A stretch of 64,000 bases of DNA from Cycas panzhihuaensis (taxonomy: Eukaryota > Cycadophyta), in NCBI GenBank assembly GCA_023213395.1, contig CM041465.1, forward strand, positions 164,121,741 to 164,185,740. The letters run 5' to 3'. Under the pieces are notes generated by a model. That model had not been told where the DNA came from. It saw only the letters and a list, made by a program, of their open reading frames with translations, and ran no database searches. Positions 1 to 11,689 of this stretch are shown piece after piece (position 1 is the first letter of the stretch; each line of letters begins with the position of its first letter). A program made the position numbers and the translations under genes.

Positions 1-533
1 CAAAAGGCCCTTGAAACCTAAGATCTAGGAGATAGATTCACTCTAGTTCTAGAAAGCAAGTAATCTAGACTAACAATAAAAATAAGATCAACATAAGCGA
101 GATCAAAGCACAAGGAGAAAGAGAAAATGATCCCAATGGGAGGAGATGGAATTTGTCTAATCTCCAAATGAATAGCAGTTTGACTAGTAAACTGGCAGTA
201 TAATAATACAACTCTAACTCTATATGAGAACCATGAGAAGAGGTCTCAATATATAGAATGAAAGAAGAGACTTAAGGCATTGGATGTTTAATAAGTGTCA
301 AACATCCAAGGTACATGCCTTTCATGTAGGACATGTGTCCTTTTGAGCTCTCAAGTGAGCAAAAGTGCATGGGGGTCCATTTGACCCTTAAGTGACAATG
401 TTTTGTCACTAGAAACGAATGTCGGTGTGTACTTTATCACTTAAGTGATAAGTCACCCCATAAAGTACAAAAGTATAAATAATACATGAAAAATAAAGTA
501 CATAGGTTTAACATGTAAACATAAGGTTTAATA
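1..533 (-). repeat. 3' LTR of element A (window-truncated)
   Basis: Direct repeat of 7030-7573 with scattered substitutions. It ends in GGTTTAATA where the partner has GGTTTACA; the family consensus end is GGTTTAACA, the complement of TGTTAAACC. It contains the palindrome TTATCACTTAAGTGATAA at about 434-451 and a TATA-like stretch on the minus strand at about 248-256. The first bases of the LTR fall outside the window. Confidence 0.85.
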
Positions 534-559
534 CCCTCCATTACTATTTACAATGTTGA

Positions 560-2010
560 GTCAGACCCTTAGACCATCTCTAAATTTTACAAATTTTTCT
601 CTACCAAGTGGCTTGGTAAAGATAATTGCTATCTGTTGCTCTATAGGTCTATACTACAGGTTGATCTCACTATTCTACACATGCTCTCTAATGAAGTGAT
701 GATAAACTTCAATATGTTTGGTCCTTGCATGAAAAGCATGATTCTTGATGAACTTGAGCATACTTTGATTATCACAATATATCCTAGTGGGGTGATCCTA
801 CTCAAGTCTAAGCTCTTTAAGAATCTGTCATAGCCAAATAGCTTTATAAGCTGTGCTGACTACAACTTTGTACTCTGCTTCGGTAGAGGACAAGGTAACA
901 TTGGGTTGCTTCTTACAACTCCATAAAATAACTCCTTAACTAAGGGTAAAATAGTAACCCCAGGTTGATCTCCTACTATCCTGGCAACCTTCCCAATCAG
1001 AATTTGAGAATCCTTCTAGAGTGAAATTCTCATCATGTGCATACTCAAGATCATATTACAATGTGCCTTTGATATATTTGAGTATGCATTTAACTACATT
1101 CTAATACTTCTGATTGGGTTGAGATATGTATCTTGAGAAAATCCCAACTACAAATAAGATATCTAATCGAGTGTTGGTAAGATAAATGAGGCTACCAATC
1201 AACTACTGGTAAAGAGTGGGATCTGCTGGTTCAACTTCCTCATTGAGAGTAAGCTTTATACTATTCTCCATCGGTATAGGCGCTGGTTTGCAATCATGCA
1301 TCTTGAATCGCTATAAAATGTCCCAAGAATATTTAGCTTGGGAGATGAAGATATAGATTGGCTATTGCCATACCTTAAAGCCTAAAAAATAATGGAGAAG
1401 TCTAAGATCTATCATCTCGAAACTCCTTTTCAAATCATCCTAGAGAATTTGTACCATCTTAGTGTCATTACCAGTGATCACTAAGTCATCAACATACAAG
1501 ACAATAAAGATAGCATAGTCTTTCCCAACTTTGATGTACAAGTTAAGATTTAAAGTAGATTGATGATATTCGTGTCTCAAAAAGTAATCATCAATCTTTG
1601 AGTACCATGATCTTGGAGCTTGTTTCAAACCATACAACACCTTTTTTAGGCGACAAACCAAGTGATCCTTGCCTTGTACTTTGTAACTAGGAGGTTGCTC
1701 CAAGTATACCTCCTATTGAAGATTGCCATTGAGAAATGCGCTCTTCACGTCCATCTGAAAAACTGACCATTTGTATTGAGCTGCTAAGGCCAAGATGAGT
1801 CTGATGGTATTCATGTTGGTAATATGTGCAAAAGTCTCATCATAATCTATGCCTTCTTTTTGTTTGAATCCTTTTGCAACAAGGCAGGCCTTTTAGCGCT
1901 TAAATATACCATCATAATAGAATTTAGTCTTATAGACCCATTTGCAACTGATTGCTTATTTGTGTTTAGGAAATTCAACCAAATCTCAAGTTCCATTCTT
2001 TTCAAAAGAA
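560..2010 (-). pseudogene. Element A pol: RT and RNase H, broken
   Basis: Minus-strand remnant of the copia reverse transcriptase and RNase H, which copy element RNA to DNA in the virus-like particle. At 1440-1703 an open stretch carries RT motifs [19 protein letters not shown] and the catalytic LYVDDLVITGND, so the YVDD active site is intact. Upstream (to about 2010) is the segment with QMDVKSAFLNGNLQ. Toward lower coordinates follow the RT C-terminus (LIYLTNTRLDI, about 1150-1200), the RNase H motif TLSSTEAEYK (about 860-900), and the C-terminal signatures HARTKHIEVYHHFIREH (about 680-740) and IFTKPLGREKFVKFRDG (about 570-630). Several in-frame stops and frame changes make it non-functional. 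Relationship to element I is close at the RNase H end. Confidence 0.88.
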
Positions 2011-2519
2011 TGGATTTCTTCATCCATGACAGCCTTCCAATTTTCATTTTTAGAAACCTCCTCAAAAGTAGAAGGTTCATCAACACAAAGCACTTCAGCC
2101 ATAAGTACATAGTTGGTTTGCTGCCTATATTTTGATGGATGTTTTCCTTCAACAATCTCACCATCCTATACTGTTTGAGTATATCATTTGGGCAGTTTTT
2201 TGATTGATGTAACTTGAACCTTGTAGTCAAAGTGGTTGATTAATAGAAGATGTACTAAGATCAAGTTGAACCGATTCTGATGATATGGATGGACCGACAT
2301 ATGCAGATGATGTGCATGGTGTTAAAGATTGAGAGGGAAGGAAAGCCTGAACAATCTTTTGCCTTTGTCAATAAGAGGTTGGATGGATGTTGAATCCAAC
2401 TCCTCATGTTCATCTTCATCAAAGATTAGATCTCTTAAAGGATGCATTTTATTCCCAATGGGATCATACAACTTGTAGGCTTTGCTATGAATGGCACAGC
2501 CTACAAAGATGCATTTTAG

Positions 2520-3720
2520 ACTATGTTTATCTAATTTAGTTCTTTACTGATTGGGGATATGCATATAAACAGTGCACCCAAATGTCCTCAAATAGATGAT
2601 AGTTGGTTTTTTACCAGACTATGCCTCCTCTAGTGTGATGTTGGTGACTACTGATGTTGGACTCTAATTTGCCACATAGGTAGCTGTGTGGAATGCCTCT
2701 GCCTAGTAAACTTGAGTGAGTCCCTTTGCATGCATCATTGCTTTAGCTTTGTTAGCCAAAATTCTATTCATCCTTTCAGAGACTTTGTTTTGTTGAGGAG
2801 TATAAGGAATGATAAGCTATCTTCGAATGTCGTTATCCTTGTAGAATTGAGTGAATTCTTTTGAAGTGAATTCACCTCCATTGTCTGACCTTAAAACTTT
2901 GATTGAATAGCCACTCATTCTCCACTTCAAGCTTGAATTCCTTTAACTTTTGGAATGCTTGAGACTTGTGTTTGATGAAGTAAACCCAAACTTTGTGGGA
3001 GAAATTGTTAATGAAGGAAATGTAATACAAGGCTCCTCTAAAGGATGTGGTGGATATAAGACCACACAAATTTGAATGTATCAACTACAAAGGATATGAT
3101 GCACACCAAGCTTTTCCTTTAGGGAAAGGCAATCGATGTTATGTTCCCATTATACATGTTTCACAAAGATATTTTGAGTCATACAACTTTGGAAGCTCGC
3201 GCATCATATTCTTGTTCACCATCTACTTGAAATTATCTAAGCTTAAGTGGCTTAGATATTGATGCCAAAGTTGCATCTTGGACAAAGACTGAGTGATAAT
3301 AGAACTAGAGTAAGTAAAATCAAGTATTATATTATTAACATCCAACTCATAAAAACCATGATCCTCATGTCTAATAGCCACCACCTGATCATTCCTGTCA
3401 CTTATTACACATTTTTTATTCTTGAATAAAATGCTCATCTGTTGCTTGTCCAATTTGCTAACAGATAGCAAACTCTTCTCTATGGAAGGTATAAAATAGG
3501 AATTGCCATTGGAAAATGTAGATGAAGAATTGGAAGGAGAATGACATGGGGCAATTATGCGTATGCCAAAAATCTTAACTGACTTATTGTTATCGAAGGT
3601 CACTAATTGACCTTTTCCTTAATGTCACAAAGGAGTTCTTCACTCCCAGTCATGTGTTCAGTTACCCCTGATCCAATGATCCAAGTTTGATCCATCTTCA
3701 AGGTACGATAAGTACAAAAT
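2520..3720 (-). pseudogene. Element A pol: protease and integrase, broken
   Basis: Minus-strand remnant. The protease is visible near 3655-3695 as WIIGSGVTEHMTG, where the expected catalytic DSGAT has become GSGVT. GAG-pre-integrase sequence occupies 3223-3603 and ends with the zinc-binding-type HQYLSHLSLDN. Integrase core follows at 2872-3140 (CIMGT..HR, LIHSNLCG, YYISFINNFSHKVWVYF), with the region around 2690-2870 still showing the NxxSER segment and target-strand motifs. Integrase inserts the cDNA into host DNA. Frameshifts near 2870 and 3110 and the altered protease triad make this copy inactive. Confidence 0.85.
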
Positions 3721-3929
3721 AGCTTATCCTCGCTTACAAATTGATTAAAGTGGTGTTGATTGCCGCCTCTAAAACCCCCCCTTCCTCTTTAACCTCCTTG
3801 ATAGGCACTTCAATTTGGTCGAGAGGATTCTTTATTCTTGTTATTCTTGAAGCTGCTCTTGTTAGAATTCTTGACATCATTTATTCTTTGTTGTTGTGTG
3901 TGCTAGAGATTAGCTTGTTTCTTTCTACA

Positions 3930-4706
3930 ATCAGGAGCTATATGGTCCTCTTTATCACAATAATGACATATAACATTGGTCTCTGAGAAACTAATGTTTA
4001 TTTTCCCAAATAGCTTTGAAAGTGATGGTTTGAGATTTTGCTTATCCTTTGATTTGGCTGTGAATGCTCCTAAAGTAGATGGCTCATCTTCATCGTCCTT
4101 GATATAAATCTACTCCTCTTGAAGTAGTAAACTTTCAAGTTCGTTGAAAGACATTCTTCTGAGTGAACCACCTTGTGTAGTGGATGATATAAATCCATTA
4201 TAATCCTTAGGCAATGCTTTAATAATTGTAGTTATAAGCTCGTCTTTGGAAGCAAGACTACCTAATGTATTCAATTCACTACATATCTCTTTGATGGAGA
4301 AGAGAAAAGCCGACGTAGTCTTAACAAATTTTAAAGAATACAATTTGGCTTTTACCATCAACATGTGAGCTTCATCTCACCTTTTATATAAAGATGATAA
4401 AATATCCCATACTTTTTTAAAAGTTTCTGCACGCACAATATTTTGGTCAACATGAACATCAATAATCATATATAAAAATTTCAAAGCAATTTCATCTTTG
4501 GCTTTCCAAGCAGCAACACAAGCAGGATTAGAATAAACAATAACACCATAATCTTTAATAGGTACATGTTGAGGTATTTTTCTAGAAACATAACCCCAAA
4601 ATTCGTTCATTATTAAGAGGTTTTGTGTTATCCTCTTCCATTCTTAATAGTTGTCTTATCTTGTTAATTTGATGGTACATGCATTAAGCATATTTATAGC
4701 AGCCAT
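3930..4706 (-). pseudogene. Element A gag, broken
   Basis: Minus-strand gag (capsid/nucleocapsid) remnant. The start is placed at the ATG complementary to 4704-4706 (MAAINMLNAC...), because element I has the equivalent MAAIQMLNAC at 51101. Open stretches at 4377-4610 and 4110-4364 carry the UBN2-type gag signature (AETFKKVWDILSSLYKR, LITTIIKALPKDYNGFISS). A CCHC zinc knuckle of the form CHYCDKEDHIAPDC lies near 3940-3985. A frame change falls near 4610 and a stop near 4380. In copia elements gag packages the element RNA; this copy cannot make a complete product. Confidence 0.85.
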
Positions 4707-7012
4707 GTTAAAGTTATAAGGCTTGAAGTTAGTAGATAACTTGGAAACTTAAAGCTTTCACCACTTAAATTCTACCTTCTAATAAAACCAATAGTCTTGT
4801 TCTTACTAAAAGATCTAACAACGGAATGGAGTGATGAGAGATGAAGGACTAGGCTAAAGAGTTGGTCCAACCCTGATCTATAGAAGAGATCCAATAGTTG
4901 GCCAAGTTAAATCTAGGACAAGGTAGGTAGAGTTGATCTGCATAAATATACCATGCTTTCCCTAGGATTCAGAGCCCTAATAACACCCTTTTCGAACCTC
5001 CTTTCCCTCAAGCAACCTTAATTATTATGCACTGACTGTACGATCGGTTGGTCACCTAGGGAATGCACAAAGCTTAAGGTTATTTCAGAGGTAAGGTTTA
5101 AACCTTTTTCGGGCCTCTCCTACTTGATTTTAAAGTCACTTTTAAGAAGATTAAAGTGGACTTAGGGTTTATTTTACTTGGATGATGTACTTTTATGAGA
5201 GATGCTTGATTAATCTTACAATGAAAAGAGCTTCAAAAGAAGTAAATAAGTACATCCAATGAACACTTAGAAGTGTTTGTTTATAAGAGCACTTTATGAA
5301 GTGAAATAGTGCTATCAAATCCAAGTAAAAATATACTTGAGAAATGTTGAGAAAGTAAGCACTTAAAAAAGATGCTAAGTACTCAAAAAATAAAGCCTTA
5401 TGATGAAAAGTACAAGTGGGTTCCTTTTAATGTTGAAGATGAAGAGAAGAAGACCACTTGCAAAATGAAGGCACCAAACACCAAGTGTTAGGACTTTAAA
5501 ATAGTTCAACAAAATAAGTGATTTTATTAAGTCAAAAAGTCTTCTTGAGCCCTTTTTGTGACTAAGGGCAATAGGTCACCATACAAGGTGCCTTAAAAGA
5601 AGTGTTGAATTAGTGATAAAGATCATTTTGACAAAGTATCAACACTTTAAAATCACTTTAACTAAGATTTTTTAACACTTGTACATATGAAATAAGTGTT
5701 AAATAAAGCTTAAAGTGCCAAAAAAATAAAGTTGAAATTCAATTTTTTTGAAAACTTTGAGCAGTAAGAACACCACTCAGGGAGCCTTAATAAGCACTTT
5801 AATCAAGTATTTTTAATCTTCAGAGATGAGAAAATGACTTAGCATAAACTTTTAATGAAATTACTAAGTATCAAGGAAGACTTTTAACTTCAAAACTGAG
5901 AAAAAAGGTGATTTTTTCCTTAAGAAAAGATAAGCTAAAGGTCACCATGCAAGGTGCCTTGAATAAAAAATAGCTTAATAAAGGAAAAAATATCATTTTT
6001 TAATGTGAAAGTACAAAAAAAAAACTTGATTTAGTTTGCTTAACACTAAAGTGAAGCTAATATAGTAAAAAAACAGAAAAATCACTAAGAAAACCTTGAA
6101 ATTAGCTTAAAAAGTGATTTGTTTAATGATTTAAAGTGACTTAAGTTAAAAACTTTAGAACATAAAGGATTATAAAAAAGATAATATTCCATAAAACATT
6201 CTAAAAGATATAAACTAAAGTTTATAAAGATAAAGTGATTTTAAAATGTTTTCAAAAATGAAAACTGAATTCACGACGGCGCGAGCCACATGACCCGTGG
6301 AGACTGAGATGAACACAACTCACTTCAGAAAGTTCAGATCGAGACGAAATCAGAGGAGAATGGTCGCATACCTTGGATAGAGCTTTTTCTCAAATTTCAC
6401 GAGTTTTTATTTAGTGTGGAGTGAAAACGAGTTGCATGCATGAAAAAATGGGTGCACGGTGGAAGGGGCTGAAATCAACCATATAGTAGGTTCAAACTAT
6501 TGTTTCTCCTTCATGAAGTGTCTGTGGGGCCTACTAAGGATTGTGCAAAAGTTTCTAGAAGAGCAAGACCCTTCAACAACAATGCATGAGCATTTCTGTG
6601 TTCTCTAAGTGGGATTTGAGGGCTAAAAACTGCTTAGAACTGACACACAGCCTGCATAGTGACTGAATCTTGAGATTAACTCAGTCAGTGGGGTTCAGAA
6701 ACTCTCATACGAGGCCAACACCCTAATCTGCATGAAAAATTAGCTAAAAAATCTAATTTTTGATGAAAAACTACAAGAAAAAGTGAGTAAACTAGCTCAA
6801 AACCTCAACTGATAGTCTGAAAATAATTTCAGATCTGTGTATATGAGCTCCAACATTTAGAAATCTTAAAAAAAAGCCTTGATTTGAAGTTGTGAGCTTA
6901 AATAAACCTTACATCGCCTTCAGAGAGCGAAGGTCATCACCAAGGGGTTGTAAAACCCACTTTAAATCTCCTTAAGCAAGAAAAAAATCAAAACAGAGGG
7001 AACTAGTCTCCT
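4707..7012 (-). other. Long non-coding leader of element A
   Basis: About 2.3 kb between primer site and gag with no supported coding sequence. The part at 4880-5160 is clearly related to 50690-50950 in the leader of element I, including a segment with TTAAGCTTGGTGCATTCCCT-like sequence (4.9-5.1 kb, minus strand). The rest, about 5200-6270, is very A-rich on the plus strand (many AAGTG/AAAGT runs) and shows no recognised feature. The stretch 6270-7010 is more mixed in composition and has no recognised feature either. Confidence 0.6.
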
Positions 7013-7015
7013 CTA

Positions 7016-7029
7016 GCTCTAATACCAAA
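7016..7029 (-). other. Primer-binding site of element A
   Basis: On the minus strand reads TTTGGTATTAGAGC next to the 5' LTR end, one base off the plant initiator-Met tRNA primer site TGGTATCAGAGC. Its position directly inside the right LTR fixes the element orientation as minus. Confidence 0.8.
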
Positions 7030-7573
7030 TGTTGAAAGGGCCAAAATGCCTTTGAAACCTAAAATCTAGGAGATAGATTCACTTTAGTTCTAGAAAGTAA
7101 GTAATCTAGACTAACAATAAAAATAATATCAACATAAGCAAGATTAAAGCACAAAGAGAGAGAGCAAATGATACCAATGGGAGGAGATGAAATTCGTCCA
7201 ATCTCTAAATGAATAGCAGTTTGATCAACAAACTGATAGCATAACAATACAACTTCAACTCTATATAAGAACCATAAGAAGATGTCTCAATATATAGAGT
7301 GGAAGAAGAGACCTAAGGCATTGGATGTTTGACAAGTATCAAACATCTAAGGTACATGCCTTGCATGTAGGACATATGTCCTTTTGAGCTCTCAAGTGAG
7401 AAAAAGTATATGGGGGTCTATTTGACCCCTAAGTGACAATGTTATACCACTAGGAAAGAATGTGGGTGTGTACTTTATCACTTAAGTGATAAGTTACCCT
7501 ATAAAGTATAAAAGTACAAATAATACATGAAAAATAAAGTACATAGGCTTAACATGTAAACATAAGGTTTACA
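7030..7573 (-). repeat. 5' LTR of element A
   Basis: 544 bp LTR, TGTTGAAAG... to ...GGTTTACA on the plus strand. It holds the palindrome TTATCACTTAAGTGATAA at 7475-7492, a single imperfect hairpin (TTGGATGTTTGACA / TATCAAACATCTAA) near 7321-7350, and a minus-strand TATA-like element near 7288-7296 (CTATATATT), the likely promoter. Element I carries the same hairpin but twice. Confidence 0.88.
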
Positions 7574-7800
7574 GTAATATTGTCATTATTGCATTCTATA
7601 AGTAGGGTTTAATGCAGAAACCCTGTAGGATATTATTTAAATTGCTAAAGTCAAGCCTTAGTTACCACTTACAATACATTTGTTGCATCTTATTCACACC
7701 ATGTTATGCTTGCTGAGGTTAATGATGTGGTTAACTATATGAAGAAATATCAATGCAAACCTAATAAGTATACCTATTAGATAAAAGAGGTGGTTTTAAT
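7574..7800 (+). pseudogene. PPR gene fragment, copy 1 (3' part only)
   Basis: Plus-strand fragment colinear with 25320-25520. Translation in broken frames gives PPR-type segments (YCK.GLMQ, TTYNT-like and MKKYQCKPNK), matching the last repeats of the longer copy. Its left side is cut off by the LTR of element A at 7573, so the upstream repeats, if present, lie beyond A outside the window. There is no complete reading frame. PPR proteins bind organellar RNA in plants, but this piece is only a relic sitting in gypsy-derived sequence. Confidence 0.65.
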
Positions 7801-8180
7801 GCAATAAGCTAAGGCATTTTATGAATAAGTATTTGTAAGGGAAAGGCAGAAGAGAAGGAGCTTTCAATGTGGAAGTACAACCAACTATGGTTGATGTAGT
7901 CTAGAAAGAGGGGATGGAAATAGTTTTGTGGTGACTATCCTATGTGGTGGTCATGGAGACTTGGACTTGAACCCCAATAACTACAAACATTTTATAATGC
8001 TATTAATCTAGTTTAATAGTAAAGTGGAGAAAGACTATACCAAAGAAAGGAAAGAAATTTGAATGGGTTGAAAGAATGTAAAGAGATACATTGACAAATA
8101 TCAACTACACAGGTAAAGAAAAATTTATAGAAAGGTTGTTAGGTTTATGTAGCTCATTCTAATATGGAAGGTGGTCATAA
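7801..8180 (+). other. Gypsy-derived linker between PPR relic and integrase, copy 1
   Basis: Colinear with 25516-25935. It includes a short stretch (CAACCAACTATGGTTGATG, about 7877-7895) resembling the sequence just after the gypsy zinc knuckle at 24230-24250, and KKFEWVE-like codons near 8050-8080 that recall a gypsy RT/RNase H segment. Both resemblances are weak. No open frame is supported. Confidence 0.4.
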
Positions 8181-8530
8181 TCCACTATTAATCTACTAAT
8201 CTACTATTCATTTATCCATCAAGTTATTAATCAATCTACACAGACTAATTAATCAACCTTTCCATCATTTCGTCCATTGATCTGTCTATAAATTTGGCAA
8301 TCTATTTGTCTATCAATCAATATAGCTATCTATTAGGCTGGCTATATCAATCTACTTATCTATCAACTAATATAATTATTTATTAGGCTAGGCACATTAA
8401 TCTATTTGACTATCAGACTAGTTATATCAGTCTACTTATCTATCAATCAATACATCTATCAATTAGGCTAGCTATTTGCCTAAGCATTAATTAATCTATT
8501 AATCTAATTTCTTGTTTATTTGTTAGTATA
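8180..8530. repeat. Degenerate CTAT/CAAT low-complexity tract, copy 1
   Basis: About 350 bp made of imperfect TCTATCTATCAATCAAT-type units on the plus strand, with longer sub-repeats such as TATCAATCTACTTATCTATC recurring every 60-70 bp. The same tract is present at 25935-26275 in gypsy copy 2, so it predates the duplication. Confidence 0.8.
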
Positions 8531-8589
8531 TCCATATACATATTCATCTACCCATCTATTTACTTACCTACATATAAGAATGGTTACCT

Positions 8590-8924
8590 ACCCATGTGAG
8601 CATGACTTCCAAGTATATCACATAAGAGACAAGAAGAAAAAAGTAGCTAATGCTTTTATCCAAAGAAGGTATATGGATTCAATAAACATTCCTTCATCAC
8701 ATTTAAAGGAAAGCATAAGGCAAATGTTATCCAATGATGAATTCAACAAAGAAGTGAAGGAATTCCTAGGAAAGAATGAGGAATTGGAATTAGAGGATAC
8801 TAAACTACTATGCAAATATGGATACTACAAAATGTATGATGATGGGTTGCTCATATCTTGATTGTAGATTTATGTATCGATAAATAAGGACATCTTAACC
8901 TCATCATTAAGGAAGCACATAACA
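8590..8924 (+). pseudogene. Ty3/gypsy pol, RNase H-integrase junction, copy 1
   Basis: Open plus-strand stretch (8590-8861) that looks like the gypsy segment joining RNase H to integrase: a degraded ADALSRR (NAFIQRRY), a charged spacer (MLSNDEFNKEVKEFL), then YYKMYDDGLLIS, the usual lead-in to the H2C2 zinc-binding domain. The following codons (INKDIL..SLRKHIT) match the expected pre-H2C2 sequence before it is cut by the LTR of element F at 8925. It resumes at 15292. The copy-2 equivalent is at 26310-26600. Family placement rests on motif order recognised by eye. Confidence 0.72.
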
Positions 8925-9352
8925 TGATAGATTGATGATTCGTTCATTAATTCTTTGATGTGCTTTATAAATATTTTGTAAACATAAGTTACTTGAATAA
9001 TATAATGTTATAAAGTGCAAATATATTTAAGTTATAATTTTTAGTTGTAAGTTCTAGTTTGAGGGGTCAAATACTCTTTTTTTTATTATAATTGTTTTAT
9101 GTATAAGTGCCACCGGTCACTTTATATGAACTTAAATTTTTTTTATATATATTGTAGCCATCTCCTTAGCAATTGTATGTAATTTTGAGAGGTTGCTTGT
9201 ATTATGAGTTTTATGCTAATAACGATTTTGATATTAGGGTTTGGACAAATTTCTACTCCTATATTACTATGTTCACTTGAGTTTAATATTTTGCTCTTAC
9301 TTCTATGAGTTTGATCCTAGCTAGAAGGTGAAACCCAAACTCCCTTCCTTCA
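8925..9352 (+). repeat. 5' LTR of element F
   Basis: 428 bp, starts TGATAGATTG and ends CCTTCCTTCA; repeated at 14889-15291 with substitutions and a gap of about 25 bp near 9270-9295. AT-rich, with TTTTATATATATTG near 9138-9152 as possible promoter sequence. Confidence 0.83.
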
Positions 9353-10692
9353 CTTGGTATTAGAGCAAGTTATTTTTTATATTTAATAATGAATTTTTAT
9401 CACAATTCTCCACTATTTTTTGCTAACACTCTTCACTGACTTGTATCTAGACATTATAAGGTATCTAGTACTCATCTTGCTTCTAAATCTGGTCCATTTA
9501 GTGCAAAACATTTCACTTGTAGGGTATGACTGTTATGACTATCATATATTGGTTGTGCAACTAAAAACATCCATAAAGGCTTATTTCTTCATCTAAATCT
9601 CTTTGAATTCCTCCAACACTCTTTACATATAAGTAAAACATTGATTTATGCTTGCTTATAACCTCGTTTAATCAAATCAATTTTTCTTAGTTAATTCAAT
9701 TTTACGTTGGCCATGTGTCCATTTTTTAGGGTTGATAGAGTGTACATCCTTTGTGATTGATGAAACCTTGTGATATGACTATTTGAAATGATCCTCTCAA
9801 TGATTACTTCTTAGATGCAAAATCAACTTTTTGTTCTAGCATTTTAGTAGTGAAAAATTTGCTTTCAAGTCATAAAAAAGTTGCCCTTATTTATTGCTTG
9901 ATTCATATTTATATATTTTTTAATAGTTCTAAAACTTTATATCATACACTTCAAAATAATCTAAGTATATTCTCTTTTTTAATTTTATCATTTTAACCAT
10001 GTTTTAAGCTCATTTTGAATGCCTTTTTAATCATTTTTTTTAGATTTTTCTAAACTTTGATATCTTATTTTACCTTTTTTAATTAAAAATATATTTTTAA
10101 ATAAAAAATACTAAAAATTTAATGTTATTTTATGTAGTTTTTGGCTTTTATTAAGGTTTTTTTTTACATTTTTTTTTCTCATTTTAAAAAATTAAATAAA
10201 AAATAAGGAAAATAATTAATGAAATAACATAATTGCCACTTTTATAAAGGAAACAATTAGGACCATTGAAGCAATTATTCATGCACATGCACTTGTTATT
10301 CTTTGAACTCTATATACTATAGGGGGAGGGGATTTTTATAAGGTTTATTAAGTAATGGACAAAGGTGTGAACCAAAACTTAAAGTTTAGAGGCTAGATTA
10401 GATTTGGAGAAGGTGAGTGCCTTAGTTGTAAATGTACCGTTAGATGAGGACTTGATTGTCAGAGTATAAATCTAGTGCAGGTGGATCCACAATGTTAAGG
10501 GGGTGATAAAGCCTTCTAGTTCTTATGCACTTTTAGTATATAGAATCCTTGAACTACGACCTATGAGTAGGTATATCATCAGACATGACTACCTTAACTA
10601 CTAGGGGCTTGTAAACAAAGAGACTTTAGATCCTATATTAGTAACCCTTTTGGGTAGACATAACACTTAATTGAGACATGATGGCACTTTAA
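9353..10692 (+). other. Primer site and leader of element F
   Basis: TTGGTATTAGAGC at 9354-9366 is a one-base variant of the initiator-Met tRNA primer site. The rest is a 1.3 kb AT-rich leader with long T and A runs (especially 9950-10200). No coding region or other feature is supported in it. Confidence 0.65.
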
Positions 10693-11480
10693 ATGGTTAC
10701 AACAAACACTATTAAATTGTTCAGCATTGACAATTTCTTAACTTGGAAGAAGCAAGTCAAGAATATACTTATAATTCTAGTGCCATTTCTAAACTTGAAC
10801 CTACAAAAGATTTAAATGATCATACTATTATTTTACCACCTAATCTTATTACCATTTCTACCTTTAATAAAAATGATGGAATCACACTCTCCTTTCTACA
10901 TCTTTCTTGTGAAGAAAATGTCAATCAAAACATTAATAATGCCACCATCTTTACTGAAGCCGTGAACATTATCTATGCATTATATAAAAGGAAAGATAAT
11001 AAGAGAAGTCATGCTCGAAGCACAACTATAATCCACTTCTTATTCTAGTTTAGTTGTAGCTCATTTGAATCAAATCAAAGCATTGAGGAATCAACTAAAT
11101 ATTCTTGGACAACCACTTGATGATAATGATCTAATACCTTGTATTGTAAATGTATTGCTAGTTGGATACAACTCCCTTATTTTCAATCTAACCCATTTTA
11201 ATTGTCTTGCTGCATTTGGCTTTAGCACTTTTAAGAAAAAATTGCTACTAGAGGAATGCATTCTGAATAGACTTGGAGATTTAGGTGCTTTGTCATTGAC
11301 TACTACCTTAGCTGCATGACATAAAGGGAGACAACATCATCAAAATTTTAACTAGCAGGTTGGTTCCATGAATTTGAACCAACACCAACAATGTCAATAA
11401 CATTCAAATCAGGTTGTTTGTCACTATTGTGGTAAACCATGTCATATTACACTAGATTATAGGAAAAAGAGAGTTAACTT
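10693..11480 (+). pseudogene. Element F gag, broken
   Basis: Starts at ATG 10693 (MVTTNTIKLF...FLTWKKQVK), the position and wording expected of a copia gag start. The frame shifts within the first 120 bp. The open stretch at 11065-11319 has the gag signature LGQPLDDNDLIPCIVN, and CHYCGKPCHITLDYRKK at about 11424-11475 is a CCHC knuckle in which the last cysteine is tyrosine. Stops at several points prevent expression of a full capsid protein. Confidence 0.78.
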
Positions 11481-11689
11481 GCAATAAAAATAACAACAAA
11501 TCATCCCATAAATCGAGGCAATCTCAATCGAGGACATGGTAATTTTCAAGGAGCCAAAAGATCAAATCAGAATACCCAACAAACCAATCAGGGTAATGTA
11601 AGTTATCATAACTCCAACTAGAAAAAAATCAAAATCAAGAAGACCATATGGTTGACTCTTAAAACTTATATTTTGTTGATTTTGCAGCC

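Larger units (their letters stand above)
1..7573 (-). mobile_element. Ty1/copia LTR retrotransposon A, degenerate
   Basis: A full-length copia element read on the minus strand, bounded by LTRs at 1-533 (outer end cut by the window edge, about 11 bp missing by comparison with the other LTR) and 7030-7573. Reading leftward from the right LTR: primer-binding site at 7016-7029, a 2.3 kb leader, gag from 4706, protease, integrase, reverse transcriptase and RNase H, then a purine-rich tract (plus strand CCCTCCATT, 534-542) abutting the left LTR. The domain order PR-INT-RT-RH is the copia order. All coding sequence is interrupted by stops and frameshifts. The RNase H tail and LTR resemble element I (48662-55816), so A and I are one family; A is the older, more AT-rich copy. 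The right flank begins GTAAT; the matching TSD copy lies outside the window. Confidence 0.9.

Noticed and set aside
1847-2230. 127-codon minus-strand frame as an intact protein
   Set aside because: It is an out-of-register reading of the integrase-RT linker and RT start of element A; the recognisable pol residues are in other frames.
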